A stretch of DNA of 64,000 nt from Candidatus Stramentimicrobium fermentans (GCA_012520575.1 JAAYOB010000007.1:1-64000), one strand, 5' to 3'. Shown: positions 38,650-49,379, counted from the stretch's first letter. Notes: generated by a model from the letters alone, not told the origin. Numbers and translations are program-made.

Positions 38650-40535
38650 ATTTCTTTCTTATTCAAGCTATTTAGCTTGGGTTTCTTATTGTCCTGGAAC
38701 CCTATTTCTGAGCATATATTTTCTAACCCGCAACCGTTGCACTTTTCCTGCCGACAATCATCGGTACTAATTTCCTGCTGTGCCTTTCCCCACTCTAGCC
38801 ATAAATATTTTTTTTCTACTCCGCAATCGATTAAATCCCAGGGCATAGTCTCATCTACCTTCTTTTCTCTATGAGCATAAAAAGCCATGCTCAATCCATT
38901 CTCTTGAAAAGCCTCTTGCCAGAAATCAAAATTAAAATACTCCTGCCAAGAATCAAATTTACATCCCTTGAGGTATGCTGCTTCGATTACGTTGCCTAAC
39001 CTGCGGTCACCACTAGAAAAGACAGCTTCCAACAAAAGTAATCTGGTATCCGGAAACCGAAATGAGATATTGTTACTCCTTATCATTTTAGTTATGTAAT
39101 TAAATTTCTTTAGTAACTGGTCTTCCTTTTCCTGCGCCATCCATTGGAATGGTGTATGGGGCTTGGGTACTAGTCCATTGATGCTAATATTTAAGGAAAA
39201 TTTTTTTCCTACTTTTTCTCTACCCATAATTTCTACTCTTTTAATCATTTTTATTATTCCTTCAATATCGTCCCAGGTTTCAGAAGGAAAACCTATCATG
39301 AAATAGAGCTTAATCCTTCTCCAGCCCATTTCCAAAGCATTTTGCACAGTCTTGTATAAATCACTTTCACTAACATTTTTATTAATGATTCTGTTCATCC
39401 TTTCTGACCCCACTTCCGGGGCAAAAGTTAAACCGGTCTTTCTTACCCGTTGTGTTTGCCTTGCTAAATCTAAGGAAAAACTATCGATCCTTAAGGATGG
39501 TAAGGAAATACCGATTCCCTTTTTTCCATAGTGGTCTATTAATGCTTTGGTTAGCTCGCCAATATGACTATAATCGCTGGAGCTTAAAGAAGAGAGGGAA
39601 ATCTCTTCATATCCGGTCTGATTAATGCTTCTTTCTGCTAATTCTAATAGATGCTCAACTGAACGTTCACGCACAGGCCTATAGATAATACCGGCCTGGC
39701 AAAATCGACAACCACGAGTGCAGCCCCGGAATATTTCTAAGGTAATTCTATTATGTATAACATCTATATTAGGCACAATAGGAGCTATGGGAAATGGAGC
39801 TTTATCTAAATTTTTCACTATCCTTTTTTTTATTCTTAAAGGTGCCTGCTTTACCCTATTTTCAAATGATTTTATGGTACCATCTGGCTGGTAATAAACC
39901 TTATAAAAGCTGGGAACATAAATACCATCATTGATATCCAGCATTTTTTCTAAGAGTTCTCTTTTATTATTCTTTGCTCCTTTTTTGGACCATTCTTTAT
40001 GGATATCGATAATTTCATTGATGATCTCTTCCCCATCGCCAATCACAAATAAATCAATAAAATCTGCCAGAGGTTCGGGATTAAAGGCAGCAGGTCCCCC
40101 GGCAATTATTAAAGGATGTGTTGAATCTCGGTTAGAAGCACGCAAAGGTATTTTCCCTAAATTGAGAATGTTTAAAACATTTGTATAGCTCAATTCGTAC
40201 TGTAAACTAAAACCAACGATATCAAATTTAGACAGAGGTCTAAAGCTCTCTAAAGAAAACAGGGCGATTCCCTCTTTAACTAAATAACTTTCAAAATCCG
40301 CCGCCGGTGCATAGACTCTTTCGGCCCAGGAATCATCTCTTTTATTTACGATATCATAGAGAATTTTTAAACCCAGGTGGCTCATTCCTATTTCGTATAA
40401 ATCGGGAAAGACCAAAGCTACTTTAATCAAATGGCTTTTATTCTTCTTTACTATCTCATTATATTCTTCTCCTGTATATCGGCCTGGTTTCTCTATTTTC
40501 CCCAGCAACCTATACAACTCAGTCTTGTTAAACAT
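38646..40535 (-). CDS. TIGR03960 family B12-binding/radical SAM protein
   Basis: B12-binding-like N-terminal domain; IEIFRGCTRGCRFCQAGIIYRPVRERS radical SAM CxxxCxxC-type cluster; GWRRIKLYFMIGFPSET. Confidence 0.93.
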   Translation of the reverse strand: MFNKTELYRLLGKIEKPGRYTGEEYNEIVKKNKSHLIKVALVFPDLYEIGMSHLGLKILYDIVNKRDDSWAERVYAPAADFESYLVKEGIALFSLESFRPLSKFDIVGFSLQYELSYTNVLNILNLGKIPLRASNRDSTHPLIIAGGPAAFNPEPLADFIDLFVIGDGEEIINEIIDIHKEWSKKGAKNNKRELLEKMLDINDGIYVPSFYKVYYQPDGTIKSFENRVKQAPLRIKKRIVKNLDKAPFPIAPIVPNIDVIHNRITLEIFRGCTRGCRFCQAGIIYRPVRERSVEHLLELAERSINQTGYEEISLSSLSSSDYSHIGELTKALIDHYGKKGIGISLPSLRIDSFSLDLARQTQRVRKTGLTFAPEVGSERMNRIINKNVSESDLYKTVQNALEMGWRRIKLYFMIGFPSETWDDIEGIIKMIKRVEIMGREKVGKKFSLNISINGLVPKPHTPFQWMAQEKEDQLLKKFNYITKMIRSNNISFRFPDTRLLLLEAVFSSGDRRLGNVIEAAYLKGCKFDSWQEYFNFDFWQEAFQENGLSMAFYAHREKKVDETMPWDLIDCGVEKKYLWLEWGKAQQEISTDDCRQEKCNGCGLENICSEIGFQDNKKPKLNSLNKKEM

Positions 40536-40588
40536 TTTATCTAGTTTTTCTCTTTTTATTTGTAATCACCTTGCTTGAATTTATTGAA

Positions 40589-41761
40589 TTAGTTAAAGAT
40601 GGATCTCAAATGAATGTTGAGCAATAAACCTATTCCGATGAAATTAGAAATCATAAATGTCCCACCATAACTAATAAAAGGCAAAGGCAAACCAGTCGCC
40701 GGCATCAAGCCCATAGACATACCAATATTAATAAGTATTTGTACAAACAGAAAAGAAGTAATGCCAGTAGCCAGGAAAGTCCCTAATAAGTCGGGAGCTT
40801 CTTGGGCAATTTTTATTCCTTTCCATAATAAAAGGGCAAAGAAAGATAATAACAATAAAGCCCCTACAAAGCCTAACTCCTCCCCTATAACAGCAAAAAC
40901 AAAATCGGTATGCTGGGATGGTAAAAACTTCAATTGGCTTTGTATGCCGCCGAATAATCCTTTTCCAAAAAGACCTCCGGAGCCGATTGCTACTTTTGAT
41001 TGAATGACATTGTAGCCGGCACCCAAGGGGTCCATCTCAGGGTTTAAGAAAAGTATCAACCTGCTTCTCTGATAATCTCTTAATAAAGACCAGAGTATTG
41101 GAAACAAGGATAATGTCAAGACAAATCCAATTGAGATATATTTCCACGGAATTCCTGCGATAAAGACCATTAGTAAGGTTATGGCAAAAAAAACTAGGGC
41201 AGTTCCTAAATCAGGTTGTTTATAACTTAAAAACATCAATATCCCGGTAAATAAAAATGGTAATGAAAAATATAAAAGGTCAGGCAATTTATTTTTTTGT
41301 TTATTTAAAAGGTCAGATAGGAATATTATTAAAGTAATTTTAGCAAATTCTGCGGGTTGAAATTCCTGCCCAGCCAATTGAATCCACCTTCTTGCTCCGC
41401 CAATCTCTTTTCCATAATATATGACATAGACCAACATTATCAAAGACAAAACATAACCTGGAATAGATAGTTTGGTTATTTCATGATAATCAATTATCGT
41501 TATTAACAAACAGACCAATAAGCCGGCTAAAATGGAAATAACTTGTTTTTTTACAAATTGTATGGTCCCATTAGCTACATTTTCCTGGTGTGTACTACTA
41601 TAAATCACCAACAATCCCAAAACGCAAAGACCTAAAACTAAAAATAGCAGGGCATAATCAATGTGCTTTATTAAGCGAATATACCTATTAAAAAATGATT
41701 TACCTATTATAGACCTGCTTGTATTTAAATCGTTTAACATAAAAATTCCTTTATGGTACAT
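40589..41761 (-). CDS. rodA: Rod shape-determining SEDS protein RodA
   Basis: SEDS topology; KQPDLGTALVF, GLFGKGLFGGIQSQLKFLPSQHTDFVFAVIGEELGF, GLPLPFISYGGTF. Confidence 0.96.
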   Translation of the reverse strand: MYHKGIFMLNDLNTSRSIIGKSFFNRYIRLIKHIDYALLFLVLGLCVLGLLVIYSSTHQENVANGTIQFVKKQVISILAGLLVCLLITIIDYHEITKLSIPGYVLSLIMLVYVIYYGKEIGGARRWIQLAGQEFQPAEFAKITLIIFLSDLLNKQKNKLPDLLYFSLPFLFTGILMFLSYKQPDLGTALVFFAITLLMVFIAGIPWKYISIGFVLTLSLFPILWSLLRDYQRSRLILFLNPEMDPLGAGYNVIQSKVAIGSGGLFGKGLFGGIQSQLKFLPSQHTDFVFAVIGEELGFVGALLLLSFFALLLWKGIKIAQEAPDLLGTFLATGITSFLFVQILINIGMSMGLMPATGLPLPFISYGGTFMISNFIGIGLLLNIHLRSIFN

Positions 41762-41779
41762 GGTATAAGGTTAAAAACA

Positions 41780-43570
41780 TTAACCTTTTGCCAGTTGACC
41801 ATATTTTAGTTGAAGATATTTCCGTATAATATTACTAGCTACCGGTGCTGCAGCAACGCTACCATCTCCTCCATGCTCAATAAATACAGTTACGCAGATT
41901 TCGGGCTTGTCGACTGGGGCAAAGCCAACAAACCAGGCGTGATTTTCCCCCTGCGGATTTTGAGCAGTCCCAGTTTTACCGGCAATTTCAATTTCTGAAA
42001 TATTGGCGGAGCGACCAGTCCCGCTCTCCACTACCCTTTTCATTCCTTCCTTGATAATTTTAAAGGTATTTTGACTTACATCTGTTTTATGCGTTATTTC
42101 TGGTATAGATTGCTTTATTAATTCACCTGATTTAGCAACTATCTTTTCCACATAATGTGGCTTACAATAGAAACCTTCATTGGCAATTAAACAGAGTAAA
42201 TTATGAACCTGTAAGGGGGTAACCAGTAAAAACCCTTGCCCGATAGACATATTAACAGAGTCACCTGGATACCAGGACTGGTTAAAATTTTTTCTTTTCC
42301 AATCTTGCGAAGGCACCAATCCCACCTGCTCCCCTGGTAAATCAATTCCGGTTTTCTCACCAAAGCCTAAAAGTGTGGCATAATAACTCAATTTATCAAT
42401 ACCTAATTTACGGCCCATGGTATAAAAAAATACATTGCAGGAGTTAGCAATAGCATTAATTATGGCTAAATTGCCATGACCGTCTTCTTTCCAACATTTA
42501 AATGTTATGTTCCCCTCTTTATAATAACCCGGGCAAGAAATGGTGCTATTAGTATTAATTATCCCTTCCTCCAATGCAGCAATAGCAGTTACTAACTTAA
42601 AGACTGAACCTGGTGGGTAAACACTCTGTATATTACGATTACACAAAACGTTATCTTCATTTTCAGCTATAGTCTGCCATTGGCTCAAACTAATCTGCTG
42701 AGTAAACATATTTGGGTCATAATCTGGATAACTAACCATTGCCATAATTTTGCCGGTACTGGGTTCACTGACAATAATTGCACCCTTTTTCTCTGCCATC
42801 TGGCTCTCAATAAATTGCTGCAGCTGACTGTTTAAGGTCAAATAAATATCATTACCTGCAATCGGTTTTTGATACTTAATGGTGGCTATTTCTCGTCCTA
42901 AGGCATCTATTTCAACTTCTTTTTTCCCCTTTTCACCTCTCAAGTAGGAATCGTAAAAGCGTTCTATTCCTGATTTTCCGACCATATCACCGCCAGTCAA
43001 ATAATTGAACGAGGTATTCCTTAAATCTTCTTCGCTTACCTCATTAACATATCCCAGTAGATGGGCGGCAAAATTGCGGTAAAGATATTTTCTTTCCGGG
43101 TGAATTGTTAACAGAGCCCCTTTAAATTTGTATTTCTGTTCTTCAATAGCAACAATCGTATCTTTTTTCAAGTCTCTCTTTATAGTAAGGGCTTGGAAGG
43201 GGCTTTGCCTATGATTCTTAAGTTTGCTGAGAATGGTAGGAGAATCAAGGGCAATAACCGGGCTAAGTTTATCTGATAAAGTTTGATAATTACTTATTTC
43301 TGCTGGGATTATTGAAAAATTTACTGACGGTCTGTTAGTTACCAGAATATGACCTTGTTGATCATAAATCTCTCCTCTCGGTGCTTCTTCTACCAACAAC
43401 CGAATACAATTGCTGACAGCCCTTTGTTCAAATTCTTTTCCTTTAATTATCTGTAAAACCCAGAGATTCATGATAATAATAACAAAACAAATAGTAATCA
43501 ATATAAAAAAATCATTTAATCTTTTTTTAGTAATTTCTTTACTTGTTTTCTTACTTTTTTGGTTAAACAT
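41780..43570 (-). CDS. mrdA: Penicillin-binding protein 2
   Basis: EAPRGEIYDQQGHILVTN, SVYPPGSVFKLVTA (SxxK), SCN, KTGTAQ. Confidence 0.96.
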   Translation of the reverse strand: MFNQKSKKTSKEITKKRLNDFFILITICFVIIIMNLWVLQIIKGKEFEQRAVSNCIRLLVEEAPRGEIYDQQGHILVTNRPSVNFSIIPAEISNYQTLSDKLSPVIALDSPTILSKLKNHRQSPFQALTIKRDLKKDTIVAIEEQKYKFKGALLTIHPERKYLYRNFAAHLLGYVNEVSEEDLRNTSFNYLTGGDMVGKSGIERFYDSYLRGEKGKKEVEIDALGREIATIKYQKPIAGNDIYLTLNSQLQQFIESQMAEKKGAIIVSEPSTGKIMAMVSYPDYDPNMFTQQISLSQWQTIAENEDNVLCNRNIQSVYPPGSVFKLVTAIAALEEGIINTNSTISCPGYYKEGNITFKCWKEDGHGNLAIINAIANSCNVFFYTMGRKLGIDKLSYYATLLGFGEKTGIDLPGEQVGLVPSQDWKRKNFNQSWYPGDSVNMSIGQGFLLVTPLQVHNLLCLIANEGFYCKPHYVEKIVAKSGELIKQSIPEITHKTDVSQNTFKIIKEGMKRVVESGTGRSANISEIEIAGKTGTAQNPQGENHAWFVGFAPVDKPEICVTVFIEHGGDGSVAAAPVASNIIRKYLQLKYGQLAKG

Positions 43571-43582
43571 GAACCGTTAATT

Positions 43583-44071
43583 CTACCTTTGTATATAAAC
43601 CGAGAGTTTCCTAATACTGATAAAAATAAAGGGTGCTAAAATACTATTAATGAGAGCATGGTTTACTGAATATTTTCTAAAAATTTCTATAAAATCATAA
43701 TTGGCATGAAATATGCCTAACAGATAATAAACAAAAGTGTTATTTAAAATGGTAAGTACGAATGTTGCTATAGTTACTATCCATACCAAATGCTGCTGGA
43801 ATATTTTTTCTCGAATTATCCCCGATATGTAACCTATTACCGTCTTTACTAAAGCATTGGTACCCAATAGATTAACTGAAAAAACGTCTTTCAGCAATCC
43901 ACCTATGAAGCCTATAATGATTCCATCTTTAGAACCATACAAAAAAGATAAACAGATAATGGTAATCATTACTAAATCAGGCTTTACAGCATCAACATTT
44001 ACCATATTTACCAACAATAGCTCTATCAACTGGGCAAAAACTATTATTCCTATCTTCATCCATGTCTTCAT
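43583..44071 (-). CDS. mreD: Rod shape-determining protein MreD
   Basis: Small multi-TM protein with KPDLVMITIICLSFLYGSKDGIIIGFIGGLLKDVFS; directly upstream of mrdA/rodA. Confidence 0.88.
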   Translation of the reverse strand: MKTWMKIGIIVFAQLIELLLVNMVNVDAVKPDLVMITIICLSFLYGSKDGIIIGFIGGLLKDVFSVNLLGTNALVKTVIGYISGIIREKIFQQHLVWIVTIATFVLTILNNTFVYYLLGIFHANYDFIEIFRKYSVNHALINSILAPFIFISIRKLSVYIQR

Positions 44072-44376
44072 TTACGCACCCTTCTTGGAAAATTAATCAG
44101 CATTCTGTTTTCTGCTTTTGTACAGATATTGAAAGGCTTTTCATATAAATAGTTTGGAAAAGTCTATACTATGGTTCAATAGATATCTGCTGGGTAGTTA
44201 ATAATCTTAATATAACCTGGATATGGAAGGACTAAAAAACCTAAGCATTAATTATCATTTAGATGGATCTTATTTTCTTTTGGGCTACTTTACTCATCAA
44301 GTATATTCAGATGTTTTTATTAAATTTAAGGTTGATTTCATATTTATATATAAAAACTTTCTGTTAATACCCACAT

Positions 44377-46002
44377 TTAATATTCGGTACAGAACAATAA
44401 TTCGATTTTACCCAAAAAAACCAGCCAGATAAAAGAAGGCAGCTTAGCCATTCTTTTTATTCTTTTTGGCTCTTTGATTATACGGAAAATCCATTCCATA
44501 CCATGATTTTGCATCCATAGGGGGGCTCGTGATATTTTGCCGGAAATAACATCAAAGCTTCCTCCAATGCCTATACAGACCGGAACCCCTAATCTATCTT
44601 TATATTTGGATATCCAGATCTCCTGTTTAGGCACGCCCATTCCTACCAATAAAAAATCGGGCTTCTTCTCTATTATATCATTAATAACATAGTTAACCTT
44701 ATCCTCGTTATTATCAAAATAACCATGGTGGTATCCAGCTATATTAAGACCAGGATATTCCAGCTCTAAATTACGAGCGGCCTTTTTTACAATCTCTTCT
44801 TCTGCTCCTAATAAATATAAACTATATCTCTTCTGAACTGCTAGTTGGCATATCTGGTTAATCATATCAATCCCGGTAATACGCTCAGGCAGCGGCTCAA
44901 CCAAAAAAGCGGCTGCCCATAATATTCCCGCACCATCGGGAGTTACCAAGTCCGCTTTTTGGGTTATCTCTAAATATTGTTTGTCTTTTCTAGCCCTCAG
45001 AATTGCCAAGGTATCCGGAGTAATTATCAAATGTGCTCTTTTTTCTTTAACAAAACGCTCAATTTGGGCTAAGGCTTGTTGGCTGTCGATTTGATCGATG
45101 GGAACCCCAAATAATACTAATTTCCCTTTATGCCGGTCATTGTTAATGATAGCAGACCCATTTGAAATTCTTTGCCTCAGCCAGTAATAAGCAAGGCATC
45201 CTACTCCAATCATGGTAGTAAATAATAATAAATCTTCTTTAACCGACACTATTACGGCAATTATACTTAAATAAAGGCAGGTAAATACTATTATTCTATT
45301 GGCACCCTTACGAGAAAATCCCTGTTCAATCAACTGCTGCCTTAGTTTACTCTCATTTACCTTTTCAAAATAATCATTACTTAAATAATTGGCCAGTAAA
45401 GAATAAGATGTATCCACTATGGGAAATCCCAAAATCAATAGTGGAGTCAAAAGGGTCAGAGCAGCGGCACTTTTTAATACCCCCACAATGGCAATTACCG
45501 CTAGCATAAATCCAAAAAACATATAATAAGCAGAAAAATAATTATTCTTTTCTATTTTATTTCTTTTCTTTAAAATTATGATGCTTAGTGAAAAAATAGC
45601 CAGAAATACAGATAGCACTTCGGCAATCAGGAGACCCTGCCGCTGGAAAACGGAAACAAGGAAGAAAGTAAGAGCAGCTATAAAAACGGTAATAGGAGTC
45701 GTATCACCAAACTCATCAGTTTGTCCAATAGAATTAGTGATGGTGAGTAGCCAGATGGTGGTTACAGGTATAGAAAGATAGTTAAGATACCAATATCCGC
45801 CAGAATAGTTTCTCAAAAACTCTATTTTTATTCCGGTTGCTATAACTAAAAGGGCAATTACAGCTTGACAGAATAACTTTAACCAGGGAGCAATCTTTTT
45901 CTGCTGGTTATATCTGCCCAAAAATACCATTAACAGACCAGCAAATAAGATGCCTGATATTTTAATAAGAGAACCCATCCACTCAGTCAAAAATTCCTCC
46001 AT
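44377..46002 (-). CDS. WecG/TagA/CpsF (GT26) glycosyltransferase fused to an N-terminal WecA-like membrane domain with degenerate motifs
   Basis: C-terminus: GKLVLFGVPIDQIDSQQALAQIERFV...ITPDTLAILRARKD...TPDGAGILWAA...RITGIDMI...GVPKQEIWISKY. N-terminus: multi-TM with ITNSIGQTDEFGD, LILGFPIVDTSYSLLANY, LRQQLIEQGFSRKGANRIIVF resembling the WecA segments. Confidence 0.88.
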   Translation of the reverse strand: MEEFLTEWMGSLIKISGILFAGLLMVFLGRYNQQKKIAPWLKLFCQAVIALLVIATGIKIEFLRNYSGGYWYLNYLSIPVTTIWLLTITNSIGQTDEFGDTTPITVFIAALTFFLVSVFQRQGLLIAEVLSVFLAIFSLSIIILKKRNKIEKNNYFSAYYMFFGFMLAVIAIVGVLKSAAALTLLTPLLILGFPIVDTSYSLLANYLSNDYFEKVNESKLRQQLIEQGFSRKGANRIIVFTCLYLSIIAVIVSVKEDLLLFTTMIGVGCLAYYWLRQRISNGSAIINNDRHKGKLVLFGVPIDQIDSQQALAQIERFVKEKRAHLIITPDTLAILRARKDKQYLEITQKADLVTPDGAGILWAAAFLVEPLPERITGIDMINQICQLAVQKRYSLYLLGAEEEIVKKAARNLELEYPGLNIAGYHHGYFDNNEDKVNYVINDIIEKKPDFLLVGMGVPKQEIWISKYKDRLGVPVCIGIGGSFDVISGKISRAPLWMQNHGMEWIFRIIKEPKRIKRMAKLPSFIWLVFLGKIELLFCTEY

Positions 46003-46150
46003 TAAGATTTAAAAAAGAAATAGAAAGATAATATCTCCCGGAAAATTACAAAAAACTAATTAAAAAACTTAATCCAATTATAATATAATTTAAGTTAAAA
46101 AGGTAGTCTTTGCTTATTAATTTTAGTAACAATTGAATATCTATCCCCGT

Positions 46151-47134
46151 TTAAACTATTCCCCTCTTCTTAAGCCACTGTGCGGTTTCCGCCAATCCAT
46201 CTGTCAGACCATACTGCGCTTTCCATTTCAGGACTTGTTCTGCTAAGTGACCATCAAGAACATTTTTTCTTAAATCTCCAGTTCGGGGAGGTCCAAAATT
46301 TGCCTTTTGCGCAAAACCCATTGCCTTCTGCAAGTGGGAATACAACTGGTTTACTGATATTCCTCTGCCTGTTCCTATATTGAAAACGTGAAATGCTTTA
46401 TCTGTTTTTCTTATCTTTTTTAATTCAGCTAATTCTACCATATTTTTTATACTGAGTAAACAAGCCCTAGCAACATCTTTCACATAGACATAATCTCTGA
46501 TACATTCGCCATCTCCATAGATAGTGGGAATCTCACCCTTCAACATTTTAGCCATGAAAATAGCAATAACTCCTGCTTCGCCCAAAAGGTCCTGTCTTGG
46601 TCCATACACATTACCATAGCGCAGGGAGATATAATTTAGTCGGTGAGTTTGATAAAAAAAATCTAGATAAAGCTCGGAAGCCATTTTAGAAATTCCATAA
46701 GGAGAAGTTGGAGAAAGAGGGGCATTTTCAGTTATTGGGAAAGATTTTTGTTCTCCGTAGATATTAGCGCTTGAGGCAAAAACAAAACCATCTATTCCGC
46801 ACTTTAGCGATACCTCCAATAGATTTAACATCCCCATAATATTCTCCTGTGCATCTAATTGGGGATGGGCAATCGAATAAGAAACACTGGTTTGTGCAGC
46901 TTGATGGCAGACATAATCAGGCCTTTCGTAATTAAAAACTTCGGCTAAATCAGGGTCACCAATATTCATTTTATAAAAATGAGCTTGGGGATTAATATCT
47001 TCCTTTTTCCCTGAAGATAGGTCGTCAATAATCACAACTTTATAACCCTGAACAATTAATAAATCAACTATGTGTGAGCCGATAAATCCTACACCACCAG
47101 TAACTAAGACTTTTTCCTTTTTACCTTTATCCAT
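46151..47134 (-). CDS. NAD-dependent epimerase/dehydratase (UDP-glucose 4-epimerase-like, SDR)
   Basis: VTGGVGFIGSHIVDLLIVQGYKVVIIDDLSSG, YGISK, SLRYGNVYGPRQ. Confidence 0.93.
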   Translation of the reverse strand: MDKGKKEKVLVTGGVGFIGSHIVDLLIVQGYKVVIIDDLSSGKKEDINPQAHFYKMNIGDPDLAEVFNYERPDYVCHQAAQTSVSYSIAHPQLDAQENIMGMLNLLEVSLKCGIDGFVFASSANIYGEQKSFPITENAPLSPTSPYGISKMASELYLDFFYQTHRLNYISLRYGNVYGPRQDLLGEAGVIAIFMAKMLKGEIPTIYGDGECIRDYVYVKDVARACLLSIKNMVELAELKKIRKTDKAFHVFNIGTGRGISVNQLYSHLQKAMGFAQKANFGPPRTGDLRKNVLDGHLAEQVLKWKAQYGLTDGLAETAQWLKKRGIV

Positions 47135-47183
47135 GGTTACTTTCCCCTTTATCTATCTGAATATTTGTACTTTAAAAAATCAA

Positions 47184-48128
47184 TTAATTTTTTAGCAAAA
47201 AATAGGCTAGACTTAGGGCTAATGAGCTGCAAATGCAATTTAAGGCTAATAAGATTAGCACCACATTACGATGAGATATACCTCTATCTAGTAGCCGATG
47301 GTGCAGATGGCTCCGATCTGCTTGAAAAATTGGAGTATGACTTTTATATCTCCTCCATATCGCAAAAAGAGTATCTGTTATAGGTAATGCCAAGGTCAAA
47401 ACAGGAATCAGCAATAATATCGGCTTCTTTGAATAAACTACCAATAATATGGCACTTCCAGAGATCAGAAACCCGGAAAAGGTACTGCCGGAATCTCCCA
47501 AAAATATCTGCGCAGGATAGAAATTATAGCGGAAAAAGGCTATCATACTCCCTAAAAGTGCTGCATTTAACAGATTATAAGGCAAATAAATCTCATCAAC
47601 TAAAAATCCAATTATTAAAAAAGTAACCAATGAAATTATAGATATTCCCGCTGCCAAGCCATCCAGCCCATCAATAAGATTAATGGAATTAGTAATGCCT
47701 ACCATCCATAATATCAGTACCGGGTATAATAAAAAGCCAAAAATGGTGAATTGGGACAATTTTTGTATAATAAATTGATTGATAGTATCCTGGTGATAGA
47801 TAATAAATAGTAATGCCGGCGCCAACTGAATGATAAACTTGTTAAGTGGTTTTAAATCAACAATATCATCAACAATACCCAAAAGTAAGATAATAATACT
47901 GCCAGCTAAAAAGGCTTTTATTTGCTCTTGAAATGGTACAAAAAATAAGGCACTAAGCAGAAAACCAAAAAATATTACTATTCCTCCTAGATTAGGAATA
48001 GCGTTATCATGTACTTTACGATAGCCGGGTTTATCTACAAAATCTTGTTTCTTCGCCAATCGAGCAATAAAAGGAGTAATAATATAGGAAATAAAAAAAG
48101 CAGTAAACGCTGTCAGGGCAAAAACCAA
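47184..48128 (-). CDS. MraY/WecA/TagO family undecaprenyl-phosphate sugar-1-phosphate transferase
   Basis: KPGYRKVHDNAIPNLGGI, NSINLIDGLDGLAAG, FLGDSGS, DRSHLHHRLLDRGISHRNVVLIL. Confidence 0.95.
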   Translation of the reverse strand: MVFALTAFTAFFISYIITPFIARLAKKQDFVDKPGYRKVHDNAIPNLGGIVIFFGFLLSALFFVPFQEQIKAFLAGSIIILLLGIVDDIVDLKPLNKFIIQLAPALLFIIYHQDTINQFIIQKLSQFTIFGFLLYPVLILWMVGITNSINLIDGLDGLAAGISIISLVTFLIIGFLVDEIYLPYNLLNAALLGSMIAFFRYNFYPAQIFLGDSGSTFSGFLISGSAILLVVYSKKPILLLIPVLTLALPITDTLFAIWRRYKSHTPIFQADRSHLHHRLLDRGISHRNVVLILLALNCICSSLALSLAYFLLKN

Positions 48129-48248
48129 GATAATCTATTTCTCCTTTTTATTTTTTATCTAAATATTACAACAATACAACAATTTGTGAGGTTTATAATC
48201 TGAGATTATACCATCAAATTAATTCAGATTCTTGTCTAAATGGTAAAT

Positions 48249-49379
48249 TTATCTCTTAAAAAATAGCCTTTCTGCATTGTCATGATAAATCATCCTTAGG
48301 GTTTCTGCATCGAGATTTAAACCATGGTAAACCCGGTTGGGATCTATATTTTTACGAGCTTCCTTGGTCATCATATTATATATGCTGACTGGTAGAATGT
48401 ACTCTTTTTTCTCTAATAAATCCATATAAGCTAAATGTACATCACCTATATAGGCCCTGTTTTTGGCTTGATAGGTGGTCACCACCAGATCTGTTCCATA
48501 AATAATTCTTTCCCTATAGGTTAATATAAAATCTTGAAAACTGCTATAGTTATTCGAAATTCTACCAAACCCAGCAACTAGAAAATCCGGGTGCCCAAAA
48601 CTAATATCCAGATATAGCTGCGGATACTCCTTCATAAAACGGTCTAAACGTGTCAGGTTATTGGTGGAAAGCATAAAATGAGGTGCCACAATGATTAACT
48701 CTGGGAATTCTTGTAAGATATGTTCAAATTCTGTTGAAAAGCGCCCACTATTAATATGGTATAGTATAGGAATATTTTCTTGTTCGCAATAAGCATATAT
48801 TTCCATCATTCCTGGGTCAACTAGCGATGTCTTAAAAAATGAATCATAAAAAGTACCATGCCCATTGTATAATTTGACACCATCAGCTCCATTCTCTATA
48901 GATTTTTTTAGCCCTTCTAGTTTGTTAGCATCTCTGGGATCCAAAGTCACCAGGGCTGCAAACTCATCGGGGTAATTCCGACTAAGCTCAACAATAAAAT
49001 CATTATTTTCCTCATAACCAGTAAAACCATATTGCGGTTTCATAAAAAAGGTAAAATAAGGGGTGCCTAGCAATACCATCTTTTTTATCTGACAATCTTT
49101 CATCGCTTGTCTTAATAACGGCAAGCAATCCATATTCTGCACATGCTCATGTCCATTAATAATATTAAAAATATCCCTCTTATCCTTGATTTCCTCTGCT
49201 ATACTTTCCACTTGTTTTGAGGGGAGATGATCAATCCATAGCGGCATTAGACCTCTCTGCCTCAAAGCTATGAATAGCAAAACAATAATGATAATGGTAC
49301 TGACCGTATAAAAAACTATATCAAACCATTTCTTTTTCCGTGAAGTTTTTCTCTTTTTTGTCCTTTCCGCTCTTACCAT
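48249..49379 (-). CDS. Membrane-anchored amidohydrolase-family (amidohydrolase_2-like) metal-dependent hydrolase
   Basis: N-terminal TM helix; INGHEHV, ADGVKLYNGHG, YHINSGRF, VAPHFMLS, YGTDLV. Confidence 0.8.
   Translation of the reverse strand: MVRAERTKKRKTSRKKKWFDIVFYTVSTIIIIVLLFIALRQRGLMPLWIDHLPSKQVESIAEEIKDKRDIFNIINGHEHVQNMDCLPLLRQAMKDCQIKKMVLLGTPYFTFFMKPQYGFTGYEENNDFIVELSRNYPDEFAALVTLDPRDANKLEGLKKSIENGADGVKLYNGHGTFYDSFFKTSLVDPGMMEIYAYCEQENIPILYHINSGRFSTEFEHILQEFPELIIVAPHFMLSTNNLTRLDRFMKEYPQLYLDISFGHPDFLVAGFGRISNNYSSFQDFILTYRERIIYGTDLVVTTYQAKNRAYIGDVHLAYMDLLEKKEYILPVSIYNMMTKEARKNIDPNRVYHGLNLDAETLRMIYHDNAERLFFKR

Noticed and set aside
44223-44432. Plus-strand 69-aa ORF upstream of mreD
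   Set aside because: No domain and no convincing SD; its 3' end overlaps the WecG fusion gene antisense. Also considered as an MreC remnant and rejected because neither strand shows MreC-like sequence.
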